Shown here in pieces: positions 1-23,551 of a DNA stretch of 64,000 bases. Made by a program: the position numbers and the translations under genes. Each line of letters begins with the position of its first letter. The first letter of the stretch is position 1. The stretch comes from Taeniopygia guttata (taxonomy: Eukaryota > Chordata > Aves > Passeriformes > Estrildidae), in NCBI RefSeq assembly GCF_048771995.1, contig NC_133043.1:8884501-8948500 (forward strand), read 5' to 3'. Below the pieces are notes generated by a model, which was not told the origin of the DNA, did no database searches, and saw nothing but the letters and a program-made list of their open reading frames with translations.

Positions 1-86
1 CTCTCTGCTAATTGCTTGTGCACACTGAGTTTGCTGTGAGCTTTTTGCCTTCTTTCCTAGTAATGCTCTTCTCCTGTCTGCTGCAG

Positions 87-3000
87 GGAGTAACTCCACC
101 AATAATCTCAACACCCTCATTGACCTTGTTGGACTGGATGTCACCAGCACGCCGCCACCTCCGATGCCATCCAGCAGCCTGGCACCAGCCCCCAGCACAG
201 CCCCTGGCCCAGCTGAAATCCCCATCCTCCCTCCTCCTCCCCAGACTCTGGCACCGCTGCGCAGCAGCTCCTCCAGCCAGGTGGAACCAGCACCCACCCA
301 GCAGGGCAGCACAACCAACTCCCTGTCCTTGCTGGATGAGGAGCTCCTGTGCTTGGGTAAGATGCTGAGGGGCCTGCAGAAGGGCTGCTCAATCCATCCT
401 AAGGAAGGCTGCTTCTGTGTTCTCCATGTTCCTAGATTCCAAGGAACACTCCCTTGCAACATTCTGAATATAAGCCCTGGTCAGTGAGTCGGTATTAAAA
501 TCACTTCCCAGAGCTGGCTGCAAGAAAGTAACTGTTTAGTGCAATTGAAGTCTGATCTCTGGGGCTGCTGTGACATGCTGTTTGGGACAGATGAAGCCCT
601 GATTGTGAGGTTGTGCTAAGGAGAAGGTGCCTCAGAGGGGTTGTGCATAGGAGCCTCAGAATGCCCTTCTGTGGAGCCCAGATGTGAACAGCAGAAGGCA
701 ATGCTAATCAGGATGGATTAGAAGAGCTGTGTGCAGGGCGTGACTGTTGGCTGCTGGTGCTGTCAGTCTCTTCCACATCACAGCCTTGCAGTCCATCTCA
801 GTGTTTCATCAGGTTCTTGGGCTCTGGAAGAGCTGAATCAAGTTTTGATAGTACTGAAACAGCAGCCAAGGAGTTACACTGAATTAATTTTTTCCTCCTG
901 TTATTTTTCTCTTCAGGCCTGAATGACCCAGCCCCTGCAGCAGGGAAGGAGACCTCAGAAAACAACCAGTGGAGCATGTTTGAGGTACAAAGGAGGAGTC
1001 TCAGGGAAAGGAAGGGAGGGATGGACTGACATTGTGGGAGGTCTCAGGACACTGTCACCTTGGAGAAGCATGTGATCAAACACACAAGCTAAGGGGCAGT
1101 CTGGCTTAGCCCTAAAATCTGGGATAGCTGTGTTTAAACAGAGCAGGTATCCCTGAACTTGGCTTTCTCAGTGTCTCATCTGTCCCCATGATGTTAGTCC
1201 TTTGCTTTGCTTAAATTACAGATCAGATGTAGCCCTGACTTAGGCCACAGACTTTGCTGCTTGTCAGCCAGCACCTGTTTTTGTGGTAAACCTCTGTCCC
1301 TCTGTAACAGAGCAGTGCTATCTCTGCATCAGGGCCAGCAGAGAGTTAGAGCATCTGCCTGTCCTCTCTTTCAGAATGAGCAGTTGGACCTGGATTTCTT
1401 TAATCCGAAGATGGTGACTGTTGCTTGCAACCCTGCAGGGAACTCTCTTCTCCATCACACATCACAGACCACGTGTGGGACATCAGTCACGCTGCCTTCT
1501 GCTTTCCCAGCCTCCCAGACTGCTCCCAGCATCCCAGCACCAAACTCAGCACCATTTGTATTTCCTGCTGTGCCACCTGCAGGGCCTCCTAAGAGTATTC
1601 CAGCTGCTTCTGGGTATTTCAGCTCGTCTGTGGGGAGCAATATGTCACATAAGATGGATGCACTGGGACAACTCCTTGAAGAAGCCAAAGGGTAACCAAA
1701 AGTCCTGAGTTTGCTTTGGCTCTGCAGTTAGAAGCCAAGCTCACTGCAGTGCCAGGTTCTGAGAATGACTTTCAACTCTTTGGTTTGGCAGAAATATGGG
1801 ATTGGGATTTTTTCTTAGAGGTTTCAGTTTACAAACTCATACGAGTTTCCCACCTCTGGGAGGGAAAGGCAGGCAGAGCACACGGCTCTACTATTGCCTG
1901 ACCCACAGGTGTGATGTGAAGGTGAATTAGCTGTTAAGGTACAGCTTCCTGACTTAGAGAGAGGAAGGAAGTTCCTTCCTTTCCTTCCTGACCCCAACCT
2001 GACCACTACCCCTGTCCTTGTAGTTCTCATGTGAGACCATGCAGAGTCACAGACTCCAGCCCGACTCCAGGCTGCTGCTTTGTCCTTGTGATGAGCTGTT
2101 ACCTCTGGGAATTGGTGAAATTCCTGCTTCACTTCCAGCTCCATTCACCATGACCTTTCTGTCTCTCTTGCAGGAGTGCCACCCAAGGCATGGCGACACC
2201 TTCAGTGTTCCCTGGGGTTACTTTGCCAACCTCTGTCGCCCCTGCCCCATTAGCAGCGCCTGCAGGGCTGCCAGCCACTGCCTCTGGGGCCCCTCCAGCT
2301 CCCTTCCCAAGCAGCTGCACTGCTGGATCAGGAAGTCCTCTCTTCCAGCCAGCATCATTCCAGCAGCAAGGCAGTCCCATGAAAGCACCTGAAGTTTCTC
2401 TGGCCAATGTCCACGTTCCCTTGGAATCCATTAAACCCAGTAAGTATTTCAGGTTTTTCACTTTGCTCTGGATATTTTTTAAAGGCAAAGCTTCTTGTCA
2501 AAGGTCATGAAATTCAGAGAAGGGATGAGTGGCTCCAGCTGAACATCCTGATCACCTGATGCTGCCTCATGAACCTGGATCCTCTCCCTTCTCTCCCTGT
2601 GGCAGGCAGTGCCCTGCCCGTGACAGCCTACGACAAGAACGGGTTCCGGATCCTGCTGCACTTTGCCAGGGAGTGCCCGCCGGGCCGCTCGGATGTGCTG
2701 GTCGTGGTGGTGTCCATGCTGAACACGGCGCCGCTGCCCGTGAGGAACATCGTGCTGCAGGCGGCCGTGCCCAAGGTAGGGACTCACGGGACAGAGACGG
2801 CAGCCAGGGAGGCCTGGCCATGGGCTTGAGGACTTGGGACAGCCTGGTCTGACCTTTCCATGGGCTATGCTCTTTCCAGAACACAAAAGTTCTTGTCAGA
2901 GGCAAAAAACACTAAAGATCTGAAAGTCAAGATCTGCCAGTTCCTATTGTGTTTCGCAAGCTGGGCTGGCTCTTGTTCCCTCATTCTCACTTGTGGGTTG

Positions 3001-4515
3001 ATTCTCTTCCATTTGGATATGTGCTGTTGTCCCTCCAGCCAGTGTATGCATCCTCCATTGTCCCCAAGGCAGGAGATCATCACTGAGGTTCTGCTCTCTG
3101 TTTCATTTGTAGTCCATGAAGGTGAAGCTACAGCCACCCTCTGGCACTGAGCTGTCTCCGTTCAATCCCATCCAGCCACCAGCTGCCATCACCCAGGTCA
3201 TGCTTCTGGCAAATCCTGCAAAGGTGAGGGGGACAGTGGGATTTATCCTGCCCTCTTCAGACACGTTTGAGATCAACTGAACTCTGTGGAGGGGTGGGAC
3301 CAAACATTTGAGCAGCTGCAGCTGTTTATTCCTAAAAGTTTGGACTTGATGATCTTGGAGGTCTTTCCCAACCTTAATTATCTGTGATTCTAATGTGCCG
3401 TCCAGAAGTGGTTACCATGGAGTGTTGGTGTTTCAGTTCAGGGCTAGATGAGGCGCTTCCCAACTGTCTTTGGCACGAGAGGTATGAGAAGGGGCAGTAT
3501 ACATCTTCCAGCCAAAGGGCAAGGATCATGTCAGGCTCAGCTTTAAAGGGTAGCAGAGCTGCGTCAGGAGTTTGACTGTGGCTTTGCTGATAATTAGATG
3601 AATGCTAAATTAACTGGTGCTGTAGCAGTACTTTTGGTGAACCAGCAGACAAATGTCAGATCTTGTCTGTTCCATCATTCTCTGAGGAAGTACTTGTGAC
3701 AAGGAACACCACAGGATTGACGCTTCCCTTTCTGTTGATGATGCTTGGAGCATCTGAGAAGCTCTTTTTCCTTGCTGTAGTCACTCAGCCAGTCAGCCAG
3801 CTCTGAAAGTGCAAAGCTGAAGGACTTTCTAATTGTTTTACAAATGTAGATGTTTATACTTGAGAATTACAATGAAAGTGCCCTTCAAGTATCAGCTGAA
3901 ATCTCTGAGATAAAAAGATGAATGTCAGATGGGTTTAGTGGATGTTTAAAAAATGTGGGTACATGAAGGTGCCGTCATTGAAGGGCTGCTTCCGTTTCAT
4001 GCTTACTGTATTGCAAGGCATTTTCAGAGCAGGAACTGTTTTATCTTCCTCCACATGATGAGGAATTTTAGTTTTGGAACTTTTCCAGCAGCAGTCTTTA
4101 GGCTCTGTGGAGAGCAGCTGAGCAATTGTCCACGTCTGTGTAGTCTATGCTCACAGATCATTTATGCTTTTCTCATTCTGCTCCATGCTAAGCAGTAAAA
4201 GTTTTTTGGTATAAAAAGTGTAAGGTGAATAACTCAAGTTTGTAAATAGCTGAACTCAATGAACTTAACCTGAGCCCTCCTGCCCCTGCTCTGTACAACA
4301 GAAGTCTTGTGCTCTTTGTAGAGCTGTAACAGTGAAGTGTTTTATTCAGGGCTGTTGAGCTGTGACTGTTCTCACATTGCTTTTGGGTTTTGTCTTTCCT
4401 GCAGGAGAAGGTGAGGCTGAGGTACAGACTGACCTTCACCCTGGGAGATCAGCCCAGCACAGAAGTGGGCGAAGTGGATCAGTTCCCCCCGGTAGAGCAG
4501 TGGGGGAATCTATGA
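87..4515 (+). CDS. GGA3: GGA3, C-terminal part (Golgi-localised gamma-ear Arf-binding clathrin adaptor 3)
   Basis: Seven coding exons, all GT-AG and phase-consistent: 87-356, 917-984, 1375-1691, 2174-2439, 2606-2775, 3113-3223, 4405-4515 (stop TGA 4513-4515). They encode about 437 C-terminal residues; the N-terminal VHS and GAT domains lie left of the window. The first exon carries the proline/serine-rich hinge and ends in a clathrin-box-like stretch, SLLDEELLCLG. Exons 3 and 4 are more low-complexity hinge. From the end of exon 4 (VPLESIKP) to the C-terminus QWGNL is the gamma-adaptin ear (GAE) domain, with SSALPVTAYDKNGFRIL and EVGEVDQFPPVEQWGNL near-identical to remembered human GGA3. The family sorts mannose-6-phosphate receptors and other cargo at the trans-Golgi network and endosomes; the hinge binds clathrin and the ear binds accessory proteins. 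It converges on NUP85, as in the human order. Confidence 0.95.
3338..3391 (+). mobile_element. CR1 LINE 3' tail fragment
   Basis: The stretch reads as a degraded avian CR1 3' end: a 'ttggacttgatgatcttgga' core followed by 'ggtctttcccaacc' and a terminal 'tgtgattct'. It lies in the GGA3 intron between the exons ending at 3223 and starting at 4405. Only about 50 bp of the tail is recognisable, the usual 5'-truncated form. Confidence 0.75.
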
Positions 4516-6600
4516 CCTTAGGACACTGCCAGAGACTCTGACAGGACCAGGGCAGGATCCCACAGGACCAGAACGGATGTGGGGAGGGACACACATGCTA
4601 TCCACTGGTGATGTTCAGCTTTGTTTACATGTCCTGACCACTCTGCTTGTAGCTTTAGTCCAGAATGTTGTGCCCCACATTTGAAGGGGCCCTGGAACAC
4701 TTATGCCAAGCATGAACTGAGAGGCAGCCGGCAACAGGCGGTGCTGGCTGCTTTTACTTTGACCTCTGGGTGAATCTGGTTCTATCTTCCACTCTATTAA
4801 ACTTGAAGTTATTGTATTTTGAGGGAAGACCTGTCAGCAGAAGGGAATTTAGTTGGGTTTCCTGCACTGCTGTCCAGAGATCCCGACAGGCTGTGGGGTG
4901 ATGATGCCGCGAGCTCAGCGCAGAGCCCTGACAGAGCCCTCCCTGGGACTGTGACCTCCTTGTGCCACACGGGCCCGTGAGCATGCTGAGCAATAATGCT
5001 GCTCCATGAGGGAATGCTTCCTTTTTTACACTGAAATAGCACTTAGCTCCCTTCTCCCTCTCCTGCTTCATTCCCCAGGGCCTGTGGAAGCAGCCCCTCG
5101 CTCCGTGTGTGCCATACTGCTGTATCTTTACTTGTTATATTTATTTTACGCTGCTGGCTGCCACCCTGAGGCATCCATTTGGGGCAGCTGGTGCTGAGTT
5201 TTGTCTGCAAATGGTTACACTGGTTATTTTTTTTGCCTTCATTGTATTCCATAGTGTGGGGAAAAGAGAAATGCATAGTGAGGGAAGAGGGCTGGAGGGT
5301 ATTGGTCAGTATTGGAGGAGGACAGCACCTGGAGCACAGAACTGTCTTTACAATCACTAGTCAGGGCGAGTGACTGAATCCAGGGATAAGGAGAGATGCC
5401 TCTCATGTCCCCTCATGCAGGCAGTGTTACTGGTATAGTCAAATACTGTGTTTTATTGAGCTGAGTACAATGACCTACAGGATGTAAATAATAGAGCCAT
5501 AGAGTATTGAAACAGAACAAGCGGGCAGAGAAAGGAAGAGGCTCCCCTGAGCTGTGATGGGGCACATGCTGGGTTAATGCCCCATTTTCTTTGTTCCCTG
5601 TATTAAGTGGCAAAGTGCAATTGTCCCCACAAAGGGGAAAAGAGTTTTGCTGGACATCAGTGCTAACAGAAGAGCTGATCCCTTAGCTACAACCTCCTAG
5701 GAATAAGGTTTAACTCACCAAAACTTGGTTCCAGCAGCCCCTTCTTTCTTCTCAGTTTCCAGTCTCAAGCAGTGCCTCAGTGAGGTCTGAGACAGACTGT
5801 TGTAGATTAATGGGGGTTTTTAACACCCATTGGCATGAGCACAGAGCAGTGCTTGCTCAGTCCTTGGACACTCAGCTCTGCATTTCCAGCAGGGCTGTCA
5901 AGCAACAGCTCTTCTCAAACATGGAGTGGGAGCAGCACAGAGAAAAGCTGTACAGAGGATGTTGGAATGAATGGTGGCTGTAAAAGCATTGCTGCAAACA
6001 CAGCTTGCAGTTATTCAGTTAAATTTTCTTTACTGTGCTGCAGAGTAAAAATCCCTAGAAATGAAAAACTGGATGCACAAGCCTGAGGCCCTCATCTGAG
6101 GCACCAGGCAGCTGCAGGAGCCCCTGAAGGTGGAATCCAAACTTGTCCACTTGTCCTGGTCTGAAGCCTGTGGAGATCTCAGCCTTGTCAGCTCCCTGAT
6201 GTAGAAGGCAGGGGAGAGGAATGGGTTATTTGGATCCTGAAGAAAGCTGTTTTAAATTGATGGACTGGGAGATAATGGACAAGGAGAGAATTCTTTCTGC
6301 CTCAGAGATGTTCTTGCCAGCACTTCAGACACAGTAGGCGTGGAGGCAGTGCCTGGGTGGTGTGTCCTGAGGAACAGGGTCACTGCTTTCCTGTGTGGGA
6401 GAGCACAGGTGCTTTCTGTGAACAGCAGCAGCCACCCAGACATGGACACACACCACAGTCCTGCTGCTTTGGAAATTGAACCATGAATGTTCCTTGCCTG
6501 TAGGGTGAGGTTCCTGCTTCATTCCCAGCAGTCCTACCTGTACATACATCTCCAATGCGTTTGTGCTGCTGCATGTTGAATAAATAATTTTCCCTACCTG
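4516..6600 (+). other. GGA3: GGA3 3' untranslated region
   Basis: No coding exon is recognised between the GGA3 stop and the AATAAA at 6579-6584. The roughly 2.1 kb is taken as 3'UTR by inference from the stop codon and the first good poly(A) signal; earlier cleavage cannot be excluded. Short open frames here look like chance. Confidence 0.6.
6579..6584 (+). terminator. GGA3: Polyadenylation signal, probably GGA3
   Basis: Canonical AATAAA, the best signal between the GGA3 stop and the opposing NUP85 3' end. The NUP85 signal on the other strand is about 375 bp away. Confidence 0.55.
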
Positions 6601-6958
6601 GCTTCGTGCTGGCCCTTTCTCATGACGGCTTCTGCAGTGCAGTGCTGCTTCTGGAAAGCCTTAGACTCAAACTGTTGACTCCAGACCTTCTAAGCAAAAA
6701 TAGAGAGGCTGCCATTTCTGCAACCCTACTGGTTTAAGAGGTGGCCTTCATTTCACTTCTGGGTGTTAAAGGCAAAGAAAACATAAATCCAAGGAAAAGC
6801 TGTAGTGAGGCTCACTTCACCAGGGGAGGGCTGCCAGAACAAGCAGCTGTAACATTTTGATGCAAGTGCTTCATAAAAGGTAAAAAAAAAAAAAAAACTA
6901 TGTAAAGTTGATTTTGGAAGACAAGAACAAATGACTGAGCAATCTGCAAAACAAAACA

Positions 6959-6964
6959 TTTATT
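6959..6964 (-). terminator. NUP85: Polyadenylation signal of NUP85
   Basis: TTTATT on the plus strand is AATAAA on the minus strand, 60 bp past the NUP85 stop at 7025-7027. This implies a very short 3'UTR. Confidence 0.75.
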
Positions 6965-7024
6965 CTTATAAAAAGTCAGTTTATGTACAGCAAGCCCCAG
7001 AGGAAGTGGAACACCCTGCAGTCT

Positions 7025-17874
<10,850 letters not shown>

Positions 17875-18159
17875 GGCGGCGGCCGCGCCGCTCCCGTTCC
17901 CGCCCGCCGCGGCTCCGAGGCCCCTCCGGGCTGCCCGCGCCGCCGCCTGCGCGCCCCGAGCCCCGCCCGGCCCCGCCGCTGCCGTCCCGGTGGAGCCGCC
18001 CGGGCACCGGAGGGACACGGAGGGAGCGCGGGTCCCGCCGGCCCGGGGCAGGCAGCACCGCTGCCCCGGAAGCGCCGCCCGCCCGCGAGGCCCCGCAGGG
18101 CGGGACGGACCCGCCCCGCCCCGCCCGAGCCGCCGGCCATGAGGGCTCCGGGCGGGCTG

Positions 18160-21100
18160 TGGGGATGGACGGATGGCGATGGGATGGGATGGGATGGATG
18201 CCAGCCCCTCACAGTGTTCCTCATTTTCTTGTCAGGACAGATTCAGTGCTGGCTGGGAGCACCGCTGGCCCCAGGTGTGTCGTGCAGTGATGTCGTTGGT
18301 CAGTCAGCGTTCACAGATTCACCGAACAGGTCAAGTTGGAAGGACCACAAACTCAGGTCCGAATTACCTGCTGCAGCAGGCTCATCTCAGAGTGCATGGC
18401 AGTGCCTTGTGTCCAGACAGTCCTGGAATATCTCCAGTAAGGGAGAGCGCACAGCCTGCCTGATCTCTGTCCAAGTGCACAGCCACTATCACAGTGTTGT
18501 TTTCACGCTTACTTCATTGACTGATTGCTGTGTAACAACCATGTCTCCTATTTCTTTATGCATGTCAAACACGTGCTGGTTGAGAAGCCTCTGGCATGTT
18601 GAAGGTGATGCTCTCTGGAGCTCTTGGGCATTGATAAAGCTGACTAATCAAATTATGTGCTCTGACTTCAGTGAGTTGCCTGCAGGTTGGGGAAGGACTT
18701 GTAATGAAGCAGGATCGACACAGGAAGAACTGCCACTGCGCCTCACTCACTCACTCCCTGCCTCAAGGTCCAGGAGGCGGTCGATATCCCCTGCACACTG
18801 GGCAGAGGTGCCTTCTGAGGCTGCTGGAGGCTCATCACCTTTCTGTTAACGCTGGGATCTCACCTACCACGGCATTCAACTCAATACCATGCTGTGATAA
18901 AACACTAACTGCACCCTGCTCCTCTCCTTCCATTCTGCTCTCCTCCCTGCTTCGGTGTACTCCTCACTTTTTGCCTGTGCTAGCCAATAAGCAAGTTCTT
19001 CAGCAATATACTTTTTAAGACAAGTATTAGCAGTGCAGCTTTGTTGGTCTCACAGCTGGAACCAGTCCCTCTTAGGCTGGTGCCTTCCCAGAATGCTCAC
19101 TAAAAATAAAACTTTTCAAGATAATGTAAATAATTTGCTGTCCTTGTATGACAAATACTGCAACATTTCTTATTTTACTTATCAACTGCTGCAGCCATCA
19201 TTTCCAATAAAAATAAAGCCAGCAGTTATCTCTGGGAAGAGCATGTCATGTAACCAGTCATGCTGAGAAAAAAAAGTGATGTCTCTTCAGGTCAGAAGGA
19301 ATAAATTTTTGCAGGTAGAACAAACTAAACATTCCAAAAGCTGCCTGAGAAACTGAAGACTCATCAGTTTTAAACCTGTCATTGTTTATCATGGGTAAGG
19401 GTCTCTGTTTTGTTATTTGAGGATGTGCCCGTATTTTAATCTCTGCTGTATAAAGTCAAATTCACCATATTGTCTTACACAATGGTGCTGCTCTGTGCTG
19501 CAGACTTCTGAGGATGTTAGTGGGCATTCCTAGATCCAGAATACCATTCCACACATCACTGAAAGGCTCTGGATGCAAATCAAAACCGGATGTCTAAAAA
19601 CCCAGGGGTACAAGGCCTCCTGCCACTGTTCCTCAAGGCAAAGGTGCTGCTTTTATTACTGCAGCAGTTTCTTGTGAGTGGCAGAATATATTTAGAAGAT
19701 CCATGTAACACTGTGTAGAGATCCACTGTGTGGGAGGTTGATCTAGGAGTGGGACAGTGTCCTCTGCTGCTCCCAGGTCCATCTGTGGGAAGAGACACTG
19801 AAAGCTGGAACTCTTTGATCTTCTCCTGCTGTCTCTTGGCACACAGCGTCCACTTTGCTCTCTCCCTAAAAGTGTCAGTGGCTTTTCATATCCGCAGCAT
19901 CTGTTGTTCATAAATGGATGATTCCTGTGGAAATCATCTTGGGAAAGGTGAGTTTTAGTATGAAATCTTGATATTTTTTAGTCCTCTTGAACACTGGCTG
20001 GAGCTCTGCACATATATAGAAGGGAAACCTTCCTGCTCGAGGCTTCTGTGCCTCTCAGTCCATATAACTGAGCAGAGTTGGGAATTTCCATGTCAGCATG
20101 GAATTTCACATTGCTCAGAAAGGCTTTGGAGTATGGGCTGTGGGTCCAGCAAGGAATGCAAAGAGAAATTGTGTGGTTTACAGTCATGAGAAAAAGAGAA
20201 AATAAAAAAGATCTGATGAGGATAGGAGTTACTACCTTGTGAAATAGGAGGTTTAGAAGCTATTTGGGGAACAGAGAGAATGATCAGCATCATGAACAGG
20301 GAAGGCACAGCACAGGCAGGGCTGTAGGCAAAAGGTATTTTCTATTCCCAGGGCTAAGCCAGAATTAATGAAGAGCAAAGCCTGAGGAAAGAAAGCACTC
20401 AGACCTGCAGAGTCTGAGCCAGTAACCCAATGCACTCATTCACACCAAATTACTGTGTGCTTTTTGTTATTGCATTGCACTCAGTACAAAATAACACTCA
20501 GTTTTGAAGGGGCTGGAGTTGGTTTTGTAGGCTAATGTTTGCTGATGTGCAGGAGCATGCACTTTCTGCCTGTAGCTGCTTTGGTATCAAAAACCTTAAT
20601 GTTTTAAAATCCCAGCATGAAGAGCGTATATATGGAATGCCTGTGTTCCCTCCCCTCTTCATCAGAGGGTGGAGAATTAAACCAAAGAGCTCTGCAAAAC
20701 CTAGATTTATTCCTTATAAAACTGCAGTACAAGAATGAAACAAAGTATGGAAATATTTTAAGAAACAACACGTGGAATTTTTTTTCTCCCAGAGATGGAA
20801 TTTCTCAGGAATTTTCACTGTGATGCTTCCCCATTCACTTCCCTTCAGTTTGGTGCATCGAAGAGGAGGAGCTCAGAAGGACAAAAAGCTTTGCTTTGCT
20901 CCCCTCTGCTGCAGCCCGGACCCTGCAGGAGTGGAGCCTTTGTAGTTCCCAGTGTGGCTTCTCCCCCCGCTGCTTGCTCCCAGTGCTGCTGTCTGGCCTG
21001 TTCCTTTGCAGGTTTTAGCACTGATCATTGTCAGCTCCAGCATCTCAGAGTTTCCTCTGTTGCTATGTAAAAAGAAAAGCCACACAGAGATGAGGTTTGT

Positions 21101-22990
21101 ATAAACCTGCTCTGTGATTTGGGATCCGTTTGATTGGTGGTGAGACCAGTGCTGGTGCAGCTGAAGCTGTTTTCAGCCTTTCTGAGCACATCTAACTCCC
21201 ATATGTTCTCATAAATTCTAGAGTATTTTCCTGTCTTTTTTAGCACATTTGTTCTATTTGTGATGCTGCCTTAATGTGTGTCTCACTTGGTGCCATTTCT
21301 GCCTTCAGTTCTTTCATGCCATGCTCAGACCTTGGCCAGCTTCATCCCACCTCCCCAAAAATCCTCCTCCTGGGCCTGCAGCACAGGAATCTTCAAGTCG
21401 AGAGGGGGAAGAAGTGAAAAGAACAAAATACAACAGGACAATCAAGCCCCCTTGAGCCCTTCCTCATACATCTCTGTGATGCTGCATCATCTCTAAAAAT
21501 AGAACTTAAGTCCATTGGGAATCATAACTCATCTTTTGTTCTGTGAAGTACCCCTTGGGCTGGGAGTTTTGTTTTAAAAAGCCGTGGATGAGATAGAAGG
21601 GTGGGCATTAAGGTGCTTTGTTTCCTTGTTCTCACTAGCAGAGTGACCACTTCTTAGGGGTGATGATCGACTTGAGAATGTCCAAACCAAGTTGCCCGTT
21701 GCTTTTCAGAGCTGGAATGAAAGAAGGGAGACCACAGGAGCCTGAGGCATCAACATGCAGGGGGATTTGGGCAGAAGTGCATGGTCTTCCCCAACCAGGG
21801 CCATTCTCACCTCCCATTACCTTAAACAAATAGAAAAATAATAGCATGAGTAATTAAACACAGAGAAAACAGGCGGGGATCAACTGATTGATCTTTTGAT
21901 GATAAATCAAGTAAATTGACACAGGTAGGAGTGGAAAGCAGAGCTCAAAGGATGATCTGTTTGAATTGCAGTCACAATTTGAAACAGCATCTGTTGCCTT
22001 CTTGGGTTGAACTGAACACTTCCATGCCTGGGATTTTTTCAGAATTGACTCACTAAGACTCTTCAGGGGGAGTAAAATACTAAAAAGTTCTATGAAATTT
22101 CAGGCTAAAGTTTGGACTGCAAGGGATTGTAAAAGACCATTGCTCACATTTTGTGGAAGCTCAGGTGGAAGCCTGGGACATCTTCCTACCTCGTGGCTGT
22201 GCCATTTTCTCAACTGGGGACTCAGATAAAGGTTTGGCTTCAGCTTCCTCTACCCAGTGGGTATTACTCTTCTGCAATTTCCAGAAAATGGCAGGAAAAA
22301 TCCAATCTGTGCTCAGAGTGAGAGAGCTGGAATGTGAAGTAACATGACAAAGGCAGAGCAGAGGGACATGAACTGACGGTGAAGGGCAAGTCTGCAGCCC
22401 TGCCTGTAAGTGAAGTTTCTCTTCAGTCAGTATTTCACTGTGTGAGCAGTTTATTCTGGACAAGGAACATCTCTGAAATGGTGCAGAATGTTTTGTCCTG
22501 CCAGGAGCAGGGGGTGTGTGACCACACGGCCACCTTGGTGTCATGACTCAGAGTATTCCCACATGGAACAGCATCCCTGGAGGATCGACAGGGATCATTT
22601 TTGTGAAGTTTCTTTTCCATCTACGTGATGTAGAGAAGCATTTGATAAATGATGATGGCAAGTGTAACTGATGATAAAAGGCACATGAACAGGTTTGTGT
22701 GAACCTGTGAAATCTCTGGAGTTATTGAGAATTTCCTCCTTCCTCCTATTGGAACAAACTTTAAGAAATCAAATCATTGATGGGTCTGATTTATGTAGTG
22801 TCATTTATGTGGTGTAATTGCTGGGGTGCTGCAGGTGCTCGGATCCTTCACAGGCATGGCATCTCTCCTGTGGAGGATAATCCCTCCTCACAAGGACAGC
22901 CCAGGGTTTTGGGGGTCTGCCACTCCATCAGTGTCCTCCATAACACAGTGAGGGGCACAAACAGGGGGGAGAGATCTGATGAGGCAGAGA
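18160..22990. other. Intergenic region between NUP85 and SUMO2
   Basis: About 4.8 kb between the two head-to-head genes. It opens with a short GGGAT pentamer run (about 18179-18200) and a CR1 fragment (18309-18490), and ends at another CR1 fragment. In between I see only short, uncharacteristic open frames, no splice-supported exon of a known protein and no RNA gene. GC content falls sharply outside the two flanking CpG islands. Confidence 0.6.
18309..18490 (+). mobile_element. CR1 LINE fragment
   Basis: Reads 'gttcacagattcaccgaaca', 'ggtcaagttggaaggacca', then 'ttgtgtccagacagtcctgg', 'aatatctccagtaaggga' and ends near 'gtgcacagccac'. This is the order of the avian CR1 tail (tcacagaatcac...gttggaagggacc...gtccagtcgggttttgaatatctccaaggatgg...tgctcagccac), moderately diverged. 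Confidence 0.75.
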
Positions 22991-22995
22991 CGAGG

Positions 22996-23175
22996 CAGAT
23001 CACAGAACCACAGCATCAAGGAGGTCGAAAAAGGCCTGAGATCAGCCAGTTCAGCCTATGCCCCACTACCACCTTGCGTCCATGTTCAACCAGACCATGG
23101 CACGGAGTGCCACGTCTGCTCTCCCCCTAAACACCTCCAGGGACAGGGACTCACCACCTCCCTGGGACGCCCGTT
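22996..23175 (+). mobile_element. CR1 LINE fragment upstream of SUMO2
   Basis: Begins 'agatcacagaaccacagca', with later blocks 'ccatggcacggagtgccacg', 'aaacacctccagggacaggg' and 'actcaccacctccctggga'. These match the CR1 tail pattern 'atggcactgagtgccac...aaacacctccagggatggtgactccaccacctccctggg'. It ends about 200 bp before the SUMO2 CpG island. Confidence 0.8.
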
Positions 23176-23209
23176 GGATTGGGAAGGTGTGTGTGCCAAG
23201 AGCACCGTG

Positions 23210-23280
23210 TGGGGCACTGAGGGGGTACTGAGGGGGCACTGAGGGAGCACTGAGGGGGCACTGAGGGGGCACTGACGGGG
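23210..23280. repeat. 12-bp minisatellite (GGCACTGAGGGG)n
   Basis: Between five and six copies of a 12-bp unit, GGCACTGAGGGG, with single-base variants (GTACTGAGGGG, GCACTGAGGGA, GCACTGACGGG). It lies between the CR1 fragment and the SUMO2 CpG island. Confidence 0.9.
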
Positions 23281-23541
23281 CTGTGGCAGGCGGCCCAGCG
23301 GTTTCGAGGAGATTTGAGAAGATTTAAGATTTGAGGGGGCCAAGGATGCTGGGGACGGCTGGGCGAAGCTCCGTTCGGGGAGGGCGCGTTGCGGGGCGCT
23401 GAGGGCGGCCCGGCCGCCATTTTGCGAAGGACAATGCCCGCCGCGCGGGGCGGGGCGGGAGCGCGCGCACGCGGCGCGCACGCAGCGCGCAGGCGGCGCA
23501 CGGGCGCGCGCGCGCCCCTCCCCTCCCGCCGCCGCCGCCGC

Positions 23542-23551
23542 GTTATGTAAC
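23542..23551. promoter_or_regulatory. D-box (PAR-bZIP / NFIL3 site) in the SUMO2 promoter
   Basis: GTTATGTAAC fits the RTTAYGTAAY consensus bound by DBP, TEF, HLF and NFIL3. It is an isolated AT-rich decamer inside almost pure GC sequence, about 330 bp upstream of the ATG. Confidence 0.5.

Noticed and set aside
1207-1695. Plus-strand open frame beginning MLKLQIRCSPD taken as an independent gene
   Set aside because: Its second half is GGA3 exon 1375-1691; the first part is intron read through in frame.
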